Source: an uncultured Eubacterium sp.
GTDB taxonomy: Bacteria; Bacillota; Clostridia; Lachnospirales; Lachnospiraceae
Direction: 5' to 3'
Length of the DNA: 12,894 nucleotides
Assembly (NCBI GenBank): GCA_902475415.1
Contig: CABRZK010000042.1
Span: 1-12,894, forward strand
The notes beneath the pieces are model-generated. The model saw only the letters and a program-made list of their open reading frames with translations. It was not told where the DNA came from and did not search any database. Positions 1 to 6,670 of this stretch are shown here, piece after piece; the first letter of the stretch is position 1; each line of letters starts with the position of its first letter. The translations under genes were made by a program, and so were the position numbers.

Positions 1-228
1 GCCCGGATCGTTGACTTCTTTTCCGTCAGCAGTTACCAGACCAGTGTCGTTTTTATCCAGTCCTGCAATGATTTTTAGCAGGGTACTTTTTCCACATCCA
101 CTGTGCCCGACGATTGCGATAAATTCGCCTTCCTGAATTTCCAGGTTGATATCTTTTAATACATCCACTTTCTGTCCATCGACAGTAAAGCTTTTATTTA
201 CGTTCTGAATTGATAATGTCTTTCCCAT
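1..228 (-). CDS. ABC transporter ATPase, SsuB/TauB type (partial, N-terminal 76 codons)
   Basis: This is the energy-coupling ATPase of the importer whose permease and binding protein lie just upstream on the same strand; it would hydrolyse ATP at the inner face of the membrane. The visible part starts MGKTLSIQNVNKSF and contains a Walker A motif GHSGCGKST at about residues 43-51, followed by LLKIIAGL, the usual start of nitrate/sulfonate/taurine-type ATPases. The Q-loop, signature and Walker B parts are beyond position 1, so the gene is cut by the window edge, not broken. Its ATG (226-228) is 6 nt past the permease stop, and the likely ribosome binding site (GGCAGG) overlaps the permease's last codons, which implies translational coupling. 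The substrate cannot be read from this protein alone. Confidence 0.9.
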   Translation of the reverse strand, partial: MGKTLSIQNVNKSFTVDGQKVDVLKDINLEIQEGEFIAIVGHSGCGKSTLLKIIAGLDKNDTGLVTADGKEVNDPG

Positions 229-234
229 TTGTGC

Positions 235-1017
235 TTACCTGCCTTTTTCCCACGGTGTGCATAATTTGCCGATCAGTGAAATGGCCAGATCCATGATCAC
301 ACCAACGACTGCAATTGCGATGATTCCTGCAAATACAACCGGATACTGCATCAGGCTTCGTGCATCGTTGATACGGAAACCGATACCTGATGTAGCTGCG
401 ATCATCTCAGCTCCGACAACTGCCATCCAGGATACGCTGAGTCCCAATTTTAATCCGACAAAAATGGATGGGAGTGCGGACGGCAGATAGATTTTTGTAA
501 ACTGCTGCCAGCCATTCAGGTGATACATTTTTCCAACTTCGATCAGTTTTGGATCAGTACGTTCAATACCGCTGACGGTGTTGACCAGAACCGGGAAATA
601 TGCTGCCAGAAAGATAACGGCTACTTTGGATTCTTCGCCGATACCAAACCAGATGATCAGGATTGGAACCCATGCGATCATCGGAATCTGACGGATTGCG
701 GTAAATGTCAGCATAAAAAAACGGTTTGCTACTTTGTTCATTCCCATGAGCACGCCAAGCAGGATACCTACAACAACTGCCAGTGCATAGCCTTTGGCAA
801 TTCGGCTTAAGCTGATGCCGATATCTCCGAGCAGAGGACCATGTGCAAGCTGTTCTTTTAATGTCTCAAGCACGGTGCTGATCTTCGGAAGGATCAGTGT
901 GGACATGGCTCCGGTAGATGTGGCAAAATGCCAGGCCAGCACGATGAGTACCGGCAATATGATCATGTTGATAAAGATCAACAATTTTTGTATAAATACG
1001 TTATTTCCTTTGTACAT
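235..1017 (-). CDS. ABC transporter permease, SsuC/TauC type
   Basis: Integral membrane subunit of the importer. The protein (260 aa from the ATG) has several hydrophobic segments, the conserved block RQIPMIAWVPILIIWFGIG, and the cytoplasmic EAA-type loop (EVGKMYHLNGWQQFTKIYLP, then SALPSIFVGL) that docks to the ATPase. These are typical of the binding-protein-dependent sulfonate, taurine and nitrate permeases, and the length is normal. The start is ambiguous: a GTG at 1021-1023 lies only 4 nt from the strong AAGGAGG (1028-1034), while the ATG at 1015-1017 has a 10-nt spacing. I prefer the ATG; the GTG would add two residues. The ribosome binding site overlaps the stop codon of the binding-protein gene (1033-1035), so the two are almost certainly translated from one message. 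Confidence 0.93.
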   Translation of the reverse strand: MYKGNNVFIQKLLIFINMIILPVLIVLAWHFATSTGAMSTLILPKISTVLETLKEQLAHGPLLGDIGISLSRIAKGYALAVVVGILLGVLMGMNKVANRFFMLTFTAIRQIPMIAWVPILIIWFGIGEESKVAVIFLAAYFPVLVNTVSGIERTDPKLIEVGKMYHLNGWQQFTKIYLPSALPSIFVGLKLGLSVSWMAVVGAEMIAATSGIGFRINDARSLMQYPVVFAGIIAIAVVGVIMDLAISLIGKLCTPWEKGR

Positions 1018-1032
1018 GCTCACGCGGCCTCC

Positions 1033-2100
1033 TTACTGTGCGCTTTCCTGATACTCCTGCACTGCTTTATCCAGATAGGAGGAATCAATCCAGGAATCAA
1101 AATCTACCTGATTGCTGATGATGCTGTTATCAAGTTCAAACTGCTCAATATTTTTTAATGAAGTGATATATCTGTCATCCAGGCTGACCGGATATCCAAG
1201 TTCCAGATCAGATACAGCAACGGATTTTACCTGCTCCAGAGTTCTTCCGCTCTTCTCTGAGGATAACTGATAGAATGCTTCCGGATCAGCTACAATGTCT
1301 GCTTTTGCTTTCAGCATTGCTTTGATGATTGCTACTGTCACATCAGAATTTTCGCTGACAAAATCAGTTCTTCCGGTCAGAACATTTGGCTCATAATAAG
1401 TATCTGCATCTGCTTCCACACCTTTATGAAGAATACTTGCCTTGCCCTGTTCTACCAGTGTATCTGCCTGTCCGTATGTAACAACTGCCACATCTACTGC
1501 TCCGGTGGAAAGACTGGAAAGTCCTTCCGGGATGGTGCTGTTGACAAGCTGTACATCATTCTCTGTCAGGCCTGCTTCTTCCAGCACTTTCAGTACATAC
1601 ATCTGCGGACTGGCGCCACGCTGATAGGAAATGGTTTTTCCTTTCAGATCCTGCAGGGAAGTGATACCAGAATCAGCACTGACTGCCAGCTGCCATACAG
1701 ACCCAAAGCTTGTTACTGTCAGTAATTTCGTATCAATACCGTTTGCTTTTGCCATAACTCCTGCAAACCCCGCATAATATGCGTAATCCAGATCTTTTGA
1801 TACTAATGCTTCATGAATCGCCGGTGCAGCTCCGGTAAACGGAATTAAATCTGCATCATAACCTAATGGATTTAAATACTCATCCAGATAGCCTTTTTCC
1901 TCTGCTACTGCAAGTGTTCCTTCTGCCCATTCATAACCGGCACTCGGGAAACCGATGTTGACTACTTTATAACCTTCTTTATTCGTCTCAGCTTTTGCAC
2001 TGGAATCCGATGCGGAATCACTATTTCCACAACCGCTGATCACCAGACCTAATGTAAGAACGATACCTAAAACTGCTGCAGTAATTTTTTTGCTTTTCAA
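1033..2100 (-). CDS. ABC transporter substrate-binding lipoprotein, SsuA/TauA/NMT1-like
   Basis: Membrane-anchored solute receptor that hands its ligand to the adjacent permease. The N-terminus is a lipoprotein signal (KSKK, a hydrophobic stretch, then LVISGC with the lipidated Cys at residue 24), followed by a Ser/Asp/Lys linker and a two-lobed binding fold beginning VNIGFPSAGYEWAEGTLAVA. The order of motifs (GYLDEYL, GAAPAIHEALVSKDLDYAYYAGFAG, LKGKTISYQRGAS) matches the sulfonate/taurine/nitrate/thiamine-precursor binding family. The start codon is TTG (2098-2100). It is chosen because AAGGGAG lies 9 nt upstream and no early ATG exists. The ligand is unknown; an organosulfur compound is inferred from the neighbouring sulfotransferase gene, not from binding residues. 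The gene is 178 bp downstream of the sulfotransferase gene and may have its own promoter. Confidence 0.92.
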   Translation of the reverse strand: MKSKKITAAVLGIVLTLGLVISGCGNSDSASDSSAKAETNKEGYKVVNIGFPSAGYEWAEGTLAVAEEKGYLDEYLNPLGYDADLIPFTGAAPAIHEALVSKDLDYAYYAGFAGVMAKANGIDTKLLTVTSFGSVWQLAVSADSGITSLQDLKGKTISYQRGASPQMYVLKVLEEAGLTENDVQLVNSTIPEGLSSLSTGAVDVAVVTYGQADTLVEQGKASILHKGVEADADTYYEPNVLTGRTDFVSENSDVTVAIIKAMLKAKADIVADPEAFYQLSSEKSGRTLEQVKSVAVSDLELGYPVSLDDRYITSLKNIEQFELDNSIISNQVDFDSWIDSSYLDKAVQEYQESAQ

Positions 2101-2140
2101 TTTCCTTCACTCCCTTTCTGCGGAATTCTTAATCTTTCGA

Positions 2141-2146
2141 CTTATA
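2141..2146 (-). promoter_or_regulatory. Possible extended -10 for the binding-protein gene
   Basis: On the minus strand TG-A-TATAAG is an extended -10 (TATAAG matches 5 of 6), about 40 nt before the TTG start. No good -35 sits at 17 bp (CTGACA is present but only 14 bp away). If real, the importer could be expressed separately from the sulfotransferase. Weak evidence. Confidence 0.35.
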
Positions 2147-2163
2147 TCAATTTTTGCATTTGT

Positions 2164-2197
2164 CAGGAAAGATTTGCTAAATAAGAAATCTTTCCTG
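2164..2197 (-). promoter_or_regulatory. Perfect 12-bp stem-loop between sulfotransferase and importer genes
   Basis: Arms CAGGAAAGATTT (2164-2175) and AAATCTTTCCTG (2186-2197) are perfectly complementary with a 10-nt loop. No T-run follows on either strand, so it is not a typical intrinsic terminator. It may be a message-processing or stabilising hairpin that lets the two halves of the operon be expressed at different levels, or a DNA operator just upstream of the possible internal promoter. The rest of the 178-bp gap is AT-rich and holds a weaker dyad with two TCCGGA copies (around 2235-2272). Confidence 0.6.
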
Positions 2198-2278
2198 CTC
2201 TGCATCTTCTGTTTCAAATCACTTGTTTACTTGTCCGGATATTCTTTTTCAGAATTTTACTTGTTTCCGGAACCCTCT

Positions 2279-3772
2279 TTATTTTTTAATCAAATCGCTT
2301 TTCTTTACGGTTGCAATGCAGAAGTTTACTTCTTCGTCTTCATCTTCAGATGCACCGCCACCAGTCATCAGACGGGCATTTGGATCTACACCATCGATGG
2401 TTGTCACTTTTCCAAGTCCGTTTCCTACTAAAGAACCCGGTACGCGGAATGTCTCTACATCGATTGGCTCTACGGAAATCTCTTCCGGTCTTTCTACCTG
2501 TGGAATCCACTCATACGGCACACGGTATGCACGATATACCATGTTGTTGGTGAACTGTCCGAGAATGGTGTTGAAATACGGATTGATGTATTCCCATACA
2601 ATCTCATGTTCCGGTGTTACCTCGATCAGACGACCGTCAGATCCTTCGGTGATTAATGTGTTACCATTCGGAAGTCTCTGTGCTCCACTGATGTAGGAAC
2701 TGTAAAATTTGGATGCATCGGTAAATAACAGGTTGCCTGCCTCCAGCGGTGTGTACTGCCAGATGATCTCCAGTGTAACCGGATTAAACTCCAGTACTCT
2801 GGAATAATCTCTTCTCGCATTATTAACACCGGTTAATGCGCCAGGATTTGGTGTACCGTAACCACCTTCACCACCGTTATCAAATACAAGCAGGTTGCCT
2901 TCGCCCGGAAGCCCTTTCGGAATCATATGTAAGTGATGCTGTCCTATGATCCATCCAAGTTTTTTCGTTGCTTCGTTTTCGTTGAAATCCGGTCCTACGC
3001 GCCATACGATGTCGCCGGTCTCTTTGCTAATGATGGCAAGGATGTTGGAATTACGTGCATCAATGATGATGTTGTCCGGATGGAAACGTTCATCCCCCTG
3101 ATCGTACCATTTGTTCTCGCCCAGGACTGACATGCTGTTGATATGCATCCAGTCACCACCGGCTTCGCCCTGCAGGCAAGGATTACGGAATAATGCGTTT
3201 TTCGCGGCCTCATCAAATCCAAGCTGATCAAAATGATCACTTGCGCGCCAGCTCCATAAAATGTTGCCGTCCCAGTCTACTTCGATGATTTTGTCATCGA
3301 TCAGTCGTTTATCGGAAATATCATGATTGTATAAATTCTCATGTGTCAGGATCAGTGTGTTTCCACTGTCTGTTTTTGGCTCTCCGCCCGGATAATAATA
3401 ACCAACTGTGGAACCTTCACGCTGGAAATCATGATGCTGTCTTGCCATGTAAACCGGATCTTTATCTCCGTCTGCAATCAGCTCTGTCTTGTCAAATTTC
3501 CATACGATGTTGCCGTCCCAGTCTACCTGCACCAGATCGATCTGATCCTGATATGCTTTCTTACCAGGTCTGGTTCCTGTGGTTCCCATGACATAACCGC
3601 CCGGAAGAATTTTATTCGGGAATCCGCCAAGTCCGGCCCAGAGCTGAACTTCACGACCATTCATATCGATGAGCAGCGCGCCTTTTGCGGATGGAAAAAC
3701 AGTGTAACCGTTGAATGTTTTGTCTTTATCATAAATTAATGTTCCTGTTGGAAAAATACTTGGATATCCCAT
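2279..3772 (-). CDS. Arylsulfate sulfotransferase (ASST), cytoplasmic form
   Basis: 497 aa. Family enzymes move a sulfuryl group from a phenolic sulfate ester to another phenol without PAPS, through a sulfated histidine; one was first described from a gut Eubacterium. The sequence shows six repeats ending in a (V/I)W-type strand (around residues 37-45, 84-93, 166-175, 250-259, 330-340 and 386-395), matching a six-bladed propeller. Histidine-rich signatures lie at RQHHDFQREG (H113/H114), DWMHINSM (H210) and GQHHLHMIP (H279/H280/H282), and GAQRLPNGNTLITEG is also family-typical. There is no signal peptide or membrane segment (it starts MGYPSIFPTG), unlike the periplasmic E. coli enzyme, so it should act in the cytoplasm. 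Only two cysteines are present, C199 (11 residues before H210) and C485 in an acidic C-terminal tail. The start is supported by AAGGAG 8 nt upstream. That site abuts the thioredoxin gene's stop, only 12 nt away, so the two are coupled. Which histidine is sulfated is not certain. Confidence 0.9.
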   Translation of the reverse strand: MGYPSIFPTGTLIYDKDKTFNGYTVFPSAKGALLIDMNGREVQLWAGLGGFPNKILPGGYVMGTTGTRPGKKAYQDQIDLVQVDWDGNIVWKFDKTELIADGDKDPVYMARQHHDFQREGSTVGYYYPGGEPKTDSGNTLILTHENLYNHDISDKRLIDDKIIEVDWDGNILWSWRASDHFDQLGFDEAAKNALFRNPCLQGEAGGDWMHINSMSVLGENKWYDQGDERFHPDNIIIDARNSNILAIISKETGDIVWRVGPDFNENEATKKLGWIIGQHHLHMIPKGLPGEGNLLVFDNGGEGGYGTPNPGALTGVNNARRDYSRVLEFNPVTLEIIWQYTPLEAGNLLFTDASKFYSSYISGAQRLPNGNTLITEGSDGRLIEVTPEHEIVWEYINPYFNTILGQFTNNMVYRAYRVPYEWIPQVERPEEISVEPIDVETFRVPGSLVGNGLGKVTTIDGVDPNARLMTGGGASEDEDEEVNFCIATVKKSDLIKK

Positions 3773-3784
3773 GATGTTGTCTCC

Positions 3785-4096
3785 TTATAACTTCTTGATG
3801 TTTTCTGCAATGATTAATTTGTGTGTAAATCCTACGGATTTTTCTCTGATCTCGCCATCTTTAAAATACAGTAACGTCGGCACTGACTGAATTTCGTATT
3901 CATCTGCCAGAGACAGCTCATCCGGAATCAGTACTTTTCCAAAGAATACGTCATTTCCTGCTTCCTCGGAAAGTTCTGTGATGCCCGCCTCCAGCTTCTT
4001 ACAGTGCTTACAGGTTGCAGAATAGAATTCTACAACAGCGATGCTGTGTTCCTTTATTGCTTTGTCGAAATTTTCTCTGGTCAGTTCGTTTACCAT
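3785..4096 (-). CDS. Thioredoxin family protein with atypical CKHC active site
   Basis: 103-aa single-domain cytoplasmic thioredoxin fold with no signal peptide. The redox motif is TCKHC (C29 and C32) in FYSATCKHCKKLE, where ordinary thioredoxins have WCGPC; the tryptophan and the Gly-Pro pair are both missing. The cis-proline loop is normal (SVPTLLYFKDGE, P73). These changes should shift redox potential and partner choice, so a dedicated role with the neighbouring enzymes is more likely than housekeeping. It lies between its likely reductase (upstream) and the sulfotransferase (12 nt downstream). Start ATG 4094-4096 has AAGGA 9 nt upstream. It is certainly a thioredoxin-fold protein; the dedicated role is inferred from position. 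Confidence 0.92.
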   Translation of the reverse strand: MVNELTRENFDKAIKEHSIAVVEFYSATCKHCKKLEAGITELSEEAGNDVFFGKVLIPDELSLADEYEIQSVPTLLYFKDGEIREKSVGFTHKLIIAENIKKL

Positions 4097-4316
4097 GTGA
4101 TCGCTTCCTTTCTATTCCTGCCCTGTTTTGTCAGCGGGCTTATTTTTTATCAAAGGCAAAGGATATTCGTTATCCTTCTGAATGATTCCCTCACAGGTCA
4201 TTCAAAATTTGTTATTTATGATTTGTAATTTTCAATACTTATTTAAAAATTTCTATATCCGAATATTTTTGAAAATTATCGAAATGTTTTTCAAACACGC
4301 TCTGTTGTTATTGTTG
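4097..4316 (-). promoter_or_regulatory. 220-bp AT-rich gap with three inverted repeats between reductase and thioredoxin genes
   Basis: No gene is seen. Three dyads occur: TTTGAAAA-N12-TTTTCAAA (4268-4295), GAATGA-N12-TCATTC (4180-4203) and AAGGATA-N5-TATCCTT (4159-4177). None is followed by a clean T-run on the minus strand. I found no convincing -35/-10 pair. The gap is unusually long for two genes that should work together, so separate control or message processing is possible. Confidence 0.45.
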
Positions 4317-5219
4317 TTATGCTTGTCTGAGAATGTACTGAATGGCGGAATTTGCTGCGTTCGCGCCATCGGCTGCTGCGGTGATGATCTGTCGCAGTTC
4401 CTTGGTTCTCACATCTCCTGCCACATAAAATCCAGGTTCTGATGTGATGCCGTCCTCCCCGGCTTTGATGTATCCGCTTTCATCCAGCGCTACCAGATCT
4501 TTTACCGGTGCTGTCTGTGGAATCATGCCGACCGCTACGAAAATGCCCTGTACATTCAGCTTTGCGCCTGTATCCAGTAACAGGCTTTCTACTTTTCCGT
4601 CACCAGTGATTTCTGCCACATTGGCTTTCCGGGTGATTTCCACATTTTCTTTCTCTTCTAGTTTTTCCAACGTTGCCGCATCTCCGCGAAACTCGTCTCT
4701 GCGGTGGATCAGGTATACGTTCTTGCAACCTTCGGAAAGTAACAAGGCATCGTCCAAAGCACTGTTGCCTCCGCCGATCACGGCCACATCTTTGTCCCGG
4801 TAGAATGCTCCGTCACAGGATGCACAGTAGGAAATTCCTCTGTTTTCGAATTTCTCACTTCCCGGAACACTGAGTTTTCGATGTGCTGCACCTGCGGCAT
4901 AAATAATTGTTTTGCTCTCCAGCACTTCTCCACTTTCCAGTGTCACCTGAAAATGATCTGCTTTTTTTTCATAAGAAACGGCTTCGCCTTCCAGGAATTC
5001 AATTCCGAGTGCTTCTACATGCTCTCTGATTTTTTCCCCTAATTCGTAACCGTTCACTCCGTAAAAACCGGGATAGTTGTCAATGCGGCTGCTCTCTGCC
5101 ATCTGACCGGTTCCTTCGTATTCTTTTTCTAAAACCAACACATTCAGGCTGGCTCTTTTTGCATAAATCGCTGCGGTCATACCTGCCGGTCCGCTTCCGA
5201 TGATCAGAACATCTGTCAT
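4317..5219 (-). CDS. trxB: Thioredoxin reductase (NAD(P)H, FAD)
   Basis: 300-aa low-molecular-weight thioredoxin reductase, which transfers electrons from NADPH through FAD and a disulfide to thioredoxin. Domains in order: FAD dinucleotide motif GSGPAG (residues 8-13), redox pair YCASCDG (C132 and C135), NADPH-binding IGGGNSALDDA (148-158) with HRRDEFR (172-178), and the C-terminal FAD motif GDVRTKELRQIITAAADGA (268-286). Length and motif order are normal and nothing is missing. Start ATG 5217-5219 has GGGAGG 8 nt upstream. It is the first gene of the unit that continues into the thioredoxin and sulfotransferase, although 220 bp separate it from the thioredoxin. Its partner is presumably the CKHC thioredoxin next door; general cell thioredoxins cannot be excluded. 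Confidence 0.95.
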   Translation of the reverse strand: MTDVLIIGSGPAGMTAAIYAKRASLNVLVLEKEYEGTGQMAESSRIDNYPGFYGVNGYELGEKIREHVEALGIEFLEGEAVSYEKKADHFQVTLESGEVLESKTIIYAAGAAHRKLSVPGSEKFENRGISYCASCDGAFYRDKDVAVIGGGNSALDDALLLSEGCKNVYLIHRRDEFRGDAATLEKLEEKENVEITRKANVAEITGDGKVESLLLDTGAKLNVQGIFVAVGMIPQTAPVKDLVALDESGYIKAGEDGITSEPGFYVAGDVRTKELRQIITAAADGANAANSAIQYILRQA

Positions 5220-5286
5220 TTGTTTTTCCTCCCGTGTTTTTATTTCCTATTATTCATACTTACTTAATGGGTTTTGCATGTCATTG

Positions 5287-5315
5287 ATACTATCACATCA
5301 AAAAAAAGATGTCTA
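5287..5315 (-). promoter_or_regulatory. Promoter of the reductase-thioredoxin-sulfotransferase unit
   Basis: Minus-strand -35 TAGACA (5310-5315, 5 of 6) and extended -10 TGA-TAGTAT (hexamer 5287-5292, 4 of 6) are separated by exactly 17 bp. Transcription would begin near 5280, giving a leader of about 60 nt. A dyad TTGAT-N8-ATCAA overlaps the -10. Confidence 0.6.
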
Positions 5316-5332
5316 ATACACAAAAAAAATAA

Positions 5333-5359
5333 CCAGTTATAGTATGAGGCTATAACTGG
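5333..5359 (-). promoter_or_regulatory. 27-bp palindrome: LysR-type activator site or terminator
   Basis: Arms CCAGTTATAG (5333-5342) and CTATAACTGG (5350-5359) are perfectly complementary around a 7-nt centre. The inner part ATAG-N7-CTAT gives the T-N11-A form used by LysR-type regulators, and its centre (5346) is about -65 from the predicted start near 5280, the usual position of such activation sites. On the minus strand the arm is followed by TTATTTTTTTTG and on the plus strand by ATTTTTATT, so it may also end lysR transcription. The rest of 5220-5574 is AT-rich with no gene. Confidence 0.6.
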
Positions 5360-5574
5360 ATTTTTATTCTTTGTTTTATTTTTTTACTTCCGTTCCCATT
5401 TACGTTGTGAATAAAAACAAGTAAAAAAAATCAACTTATCCGACGACTTTATATATTTCCAAAACATTATTATTTTTCATATCTATATAATGGTTTGTCT
5501 ATCATTATCATGTCAATATAGCATCTAATAAAAGATATGAAAGAAAAATTTGTGTATTCTTTTTCCTACATCCT

Positions 5575-6498
5575 CTACGACAGATACTGCTTCAACGCAC
5601 TGACATACTCTTCTCCCAATTTGCTTAAAATCAGGTTTTTTCGTGTGATGTAACCGATTTCCATCTGGTTGTCATCAGTATTTTGGCCGGTCTGATCGGT
5701 CTTTAATGGTACAGCCCGGTAGTCGCTGCCGTTTAATTCTTCGCAGATCAGGCCGGAGCAGAGGGTATATCCGTTCAGTCCCACCATGAGGTTCAACATT
5801 GTGGCCCGGTCATTGGCATGGATGATCTGGCTGTATTCATTGGTCGGGAATAATTCTTCTGCCAGATAAAAGGAACTGTCATCTCCCTGTTCGAAGGACA
5901 GACACGGATAGTGATCCAATTGTTCCAGGGAAAGGCTTTCTTCCTGTGCCAGTGGATGTCCTTTCCATAAATAGACATAGGCTTTGCAGGAGATCAGCGG
6001 GTGAAATTGCAGATTCGCTGCTTTCAGCAGTTTTTCCATGGATTTCCGGTTAAATTCACTTAAGTAGAGAACTCCGATCTCACTTTTCATTGTGCTGACT
6101 TCCTGAATGACTTCTGCTGTTTTTGTTTCTCTGATGGCAAGTTCATATTTTGACATATCCAGTTTTTTTGCCACATCCACAAAGGCTTTTACCGCAAAGG
6201 AATAATGCTGGGTAGAGACAGCAAATTTCTTTTTATAAGAACCGCCCTCACCGTATCGCTGTAATAGTTGCTCATATTCACGGTAAATTTCTCTGGCATA
6301 AGTCAGAAATTCCACGCCGTCATTGGTCAGTGTAACCCCTCGTCCGCTCCGGAAAAAGATGCTGATTCCCACTTCTTTTTCCAGTTCTTTCAATGCGTTT
6401 GTCAGCGAAGGCTGTGAGACATACAACTGCTCTGCTGCCTTATTCAGTGATTTTGTTTCCGCAATGGTTAAAATATATTTTAACTGTACAAATGTCAT
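5575..6498 (-). CDS. LysR-family transcriptional regulator
   Basis: 307-aa regulator with an N-terminal winged helix-turn-helix (MTFVQLKYILTIAETKSL, then NKAAEQLYVSQPSLTNALKELEKEVG, ending about residue 60), a linker helix, and a C-terminal effector-binding domain of normal length. This domain order is diagnostic. It is encoded just upstream of, and in the same direction as, the reductase-thioredoxin-sulfotransferase-importer genes, so control of that set is likely. By analogy with CysB/Cbl-type sulfur regulators the effector might be a sulfur metabolite, but this is inference. Start ATG 6496-6498 has AGAGG 7 nt upstream. Its own promoter and a T-N11-A dyad are listed separately. Confidence 0.93.
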   Translation of the reverse strand: MTFVQLKYILTIAETKSLNKAAEQLYVSQPSLTNALKELEKEVGISIFFRSGRGVTLTNDGVEFLTYAREIYREYEQLLQRYGEGGSYKKKFAVSTQHYSFAVKAFVDVAKKLDMSKYELAIRETKTAEVIQEVSTMKSEIGVLYLSEFNRKSMEKLLKAANLQFHPLISCKAYVYLWKGHPLAQEESLSLEQLDHYPCLSFEQGDDSSFYLAEELFPTNEYSQIIHANDRATMLNLMVGLNGYTLCSGLICEELNGSDYRAVPLKTDQTGQNTDDNQMEIGYITRKNLILSKLGEEYVSALKQYLS

Positions 6499-6510
6499 AT
6501 TCCTTCCTCT

Positions 6511-6523
6511 TTCAGTAACTGAA
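6511..6523 (-). promoter_or_regulatory. Perfect 13-bp T-N11-A palindrome in the lysR leader
   Basis: TTCAGTAACTGAA is a perfect palindrome about a central base and has exactly the T-N11-A form of a LysR-type box. It lies just upstream of the ribosome binding site, inside the predicted leader, and could serve autoregulation. A short RNA hairpin is the alternative. Confidence 0.45.
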
Positions 6524-6594
6524 CCTTTTCACCTGAATACTTTCTATGTTTCTTTTACTACAAAGTGATCTGTCAATACATATTTTTATTAACA

Positions 6595-6623
6595 AGTGTA
6601 GCATTTTTATTTCATACTGTAAA
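6595..6623 (-). promoter_or_regulatory. Promoter of the LysR gene
   Basis: Minus-strand -35 TTTACA (6618-6623, 5 of 6), 17-bp spacer, extended -10 TGC-TACACT (hexamer 6595-6600, 4 of 6). Predicted start near 6588, leader about 90 nt. Confidence 0.5.
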
Positions 6624-6649
6624 GATAGGAATTAGATTGTAAAATAGAA

Positions 6650-6665
6650 ATAAAAAGATTTTTAT
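6650..6665 (-). terminator. AT-rich hairpin after the polymerase/YolD-like operon
   Basis: ATAAAAA-GA-TTTTTAT is a perfect 7-bp dyad just beyond the YolD-like stop (6671), followed on the minus strand by TTCTATTTT. The stem is all A/T and the loop is only 2 nt, so this is a weak terminator candidate. Confidence 0.3.
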
Positions 6666-6670
6666 CCTGA

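Noticed and set aside
5220..5574. Riboswitch or hidden small gene in the 355-bp region after lysR
   Set aside because: No conserved riboswitch core or open frame with a ribosome binding site was seen; promoter plus palindrome explain the recognisable parts.
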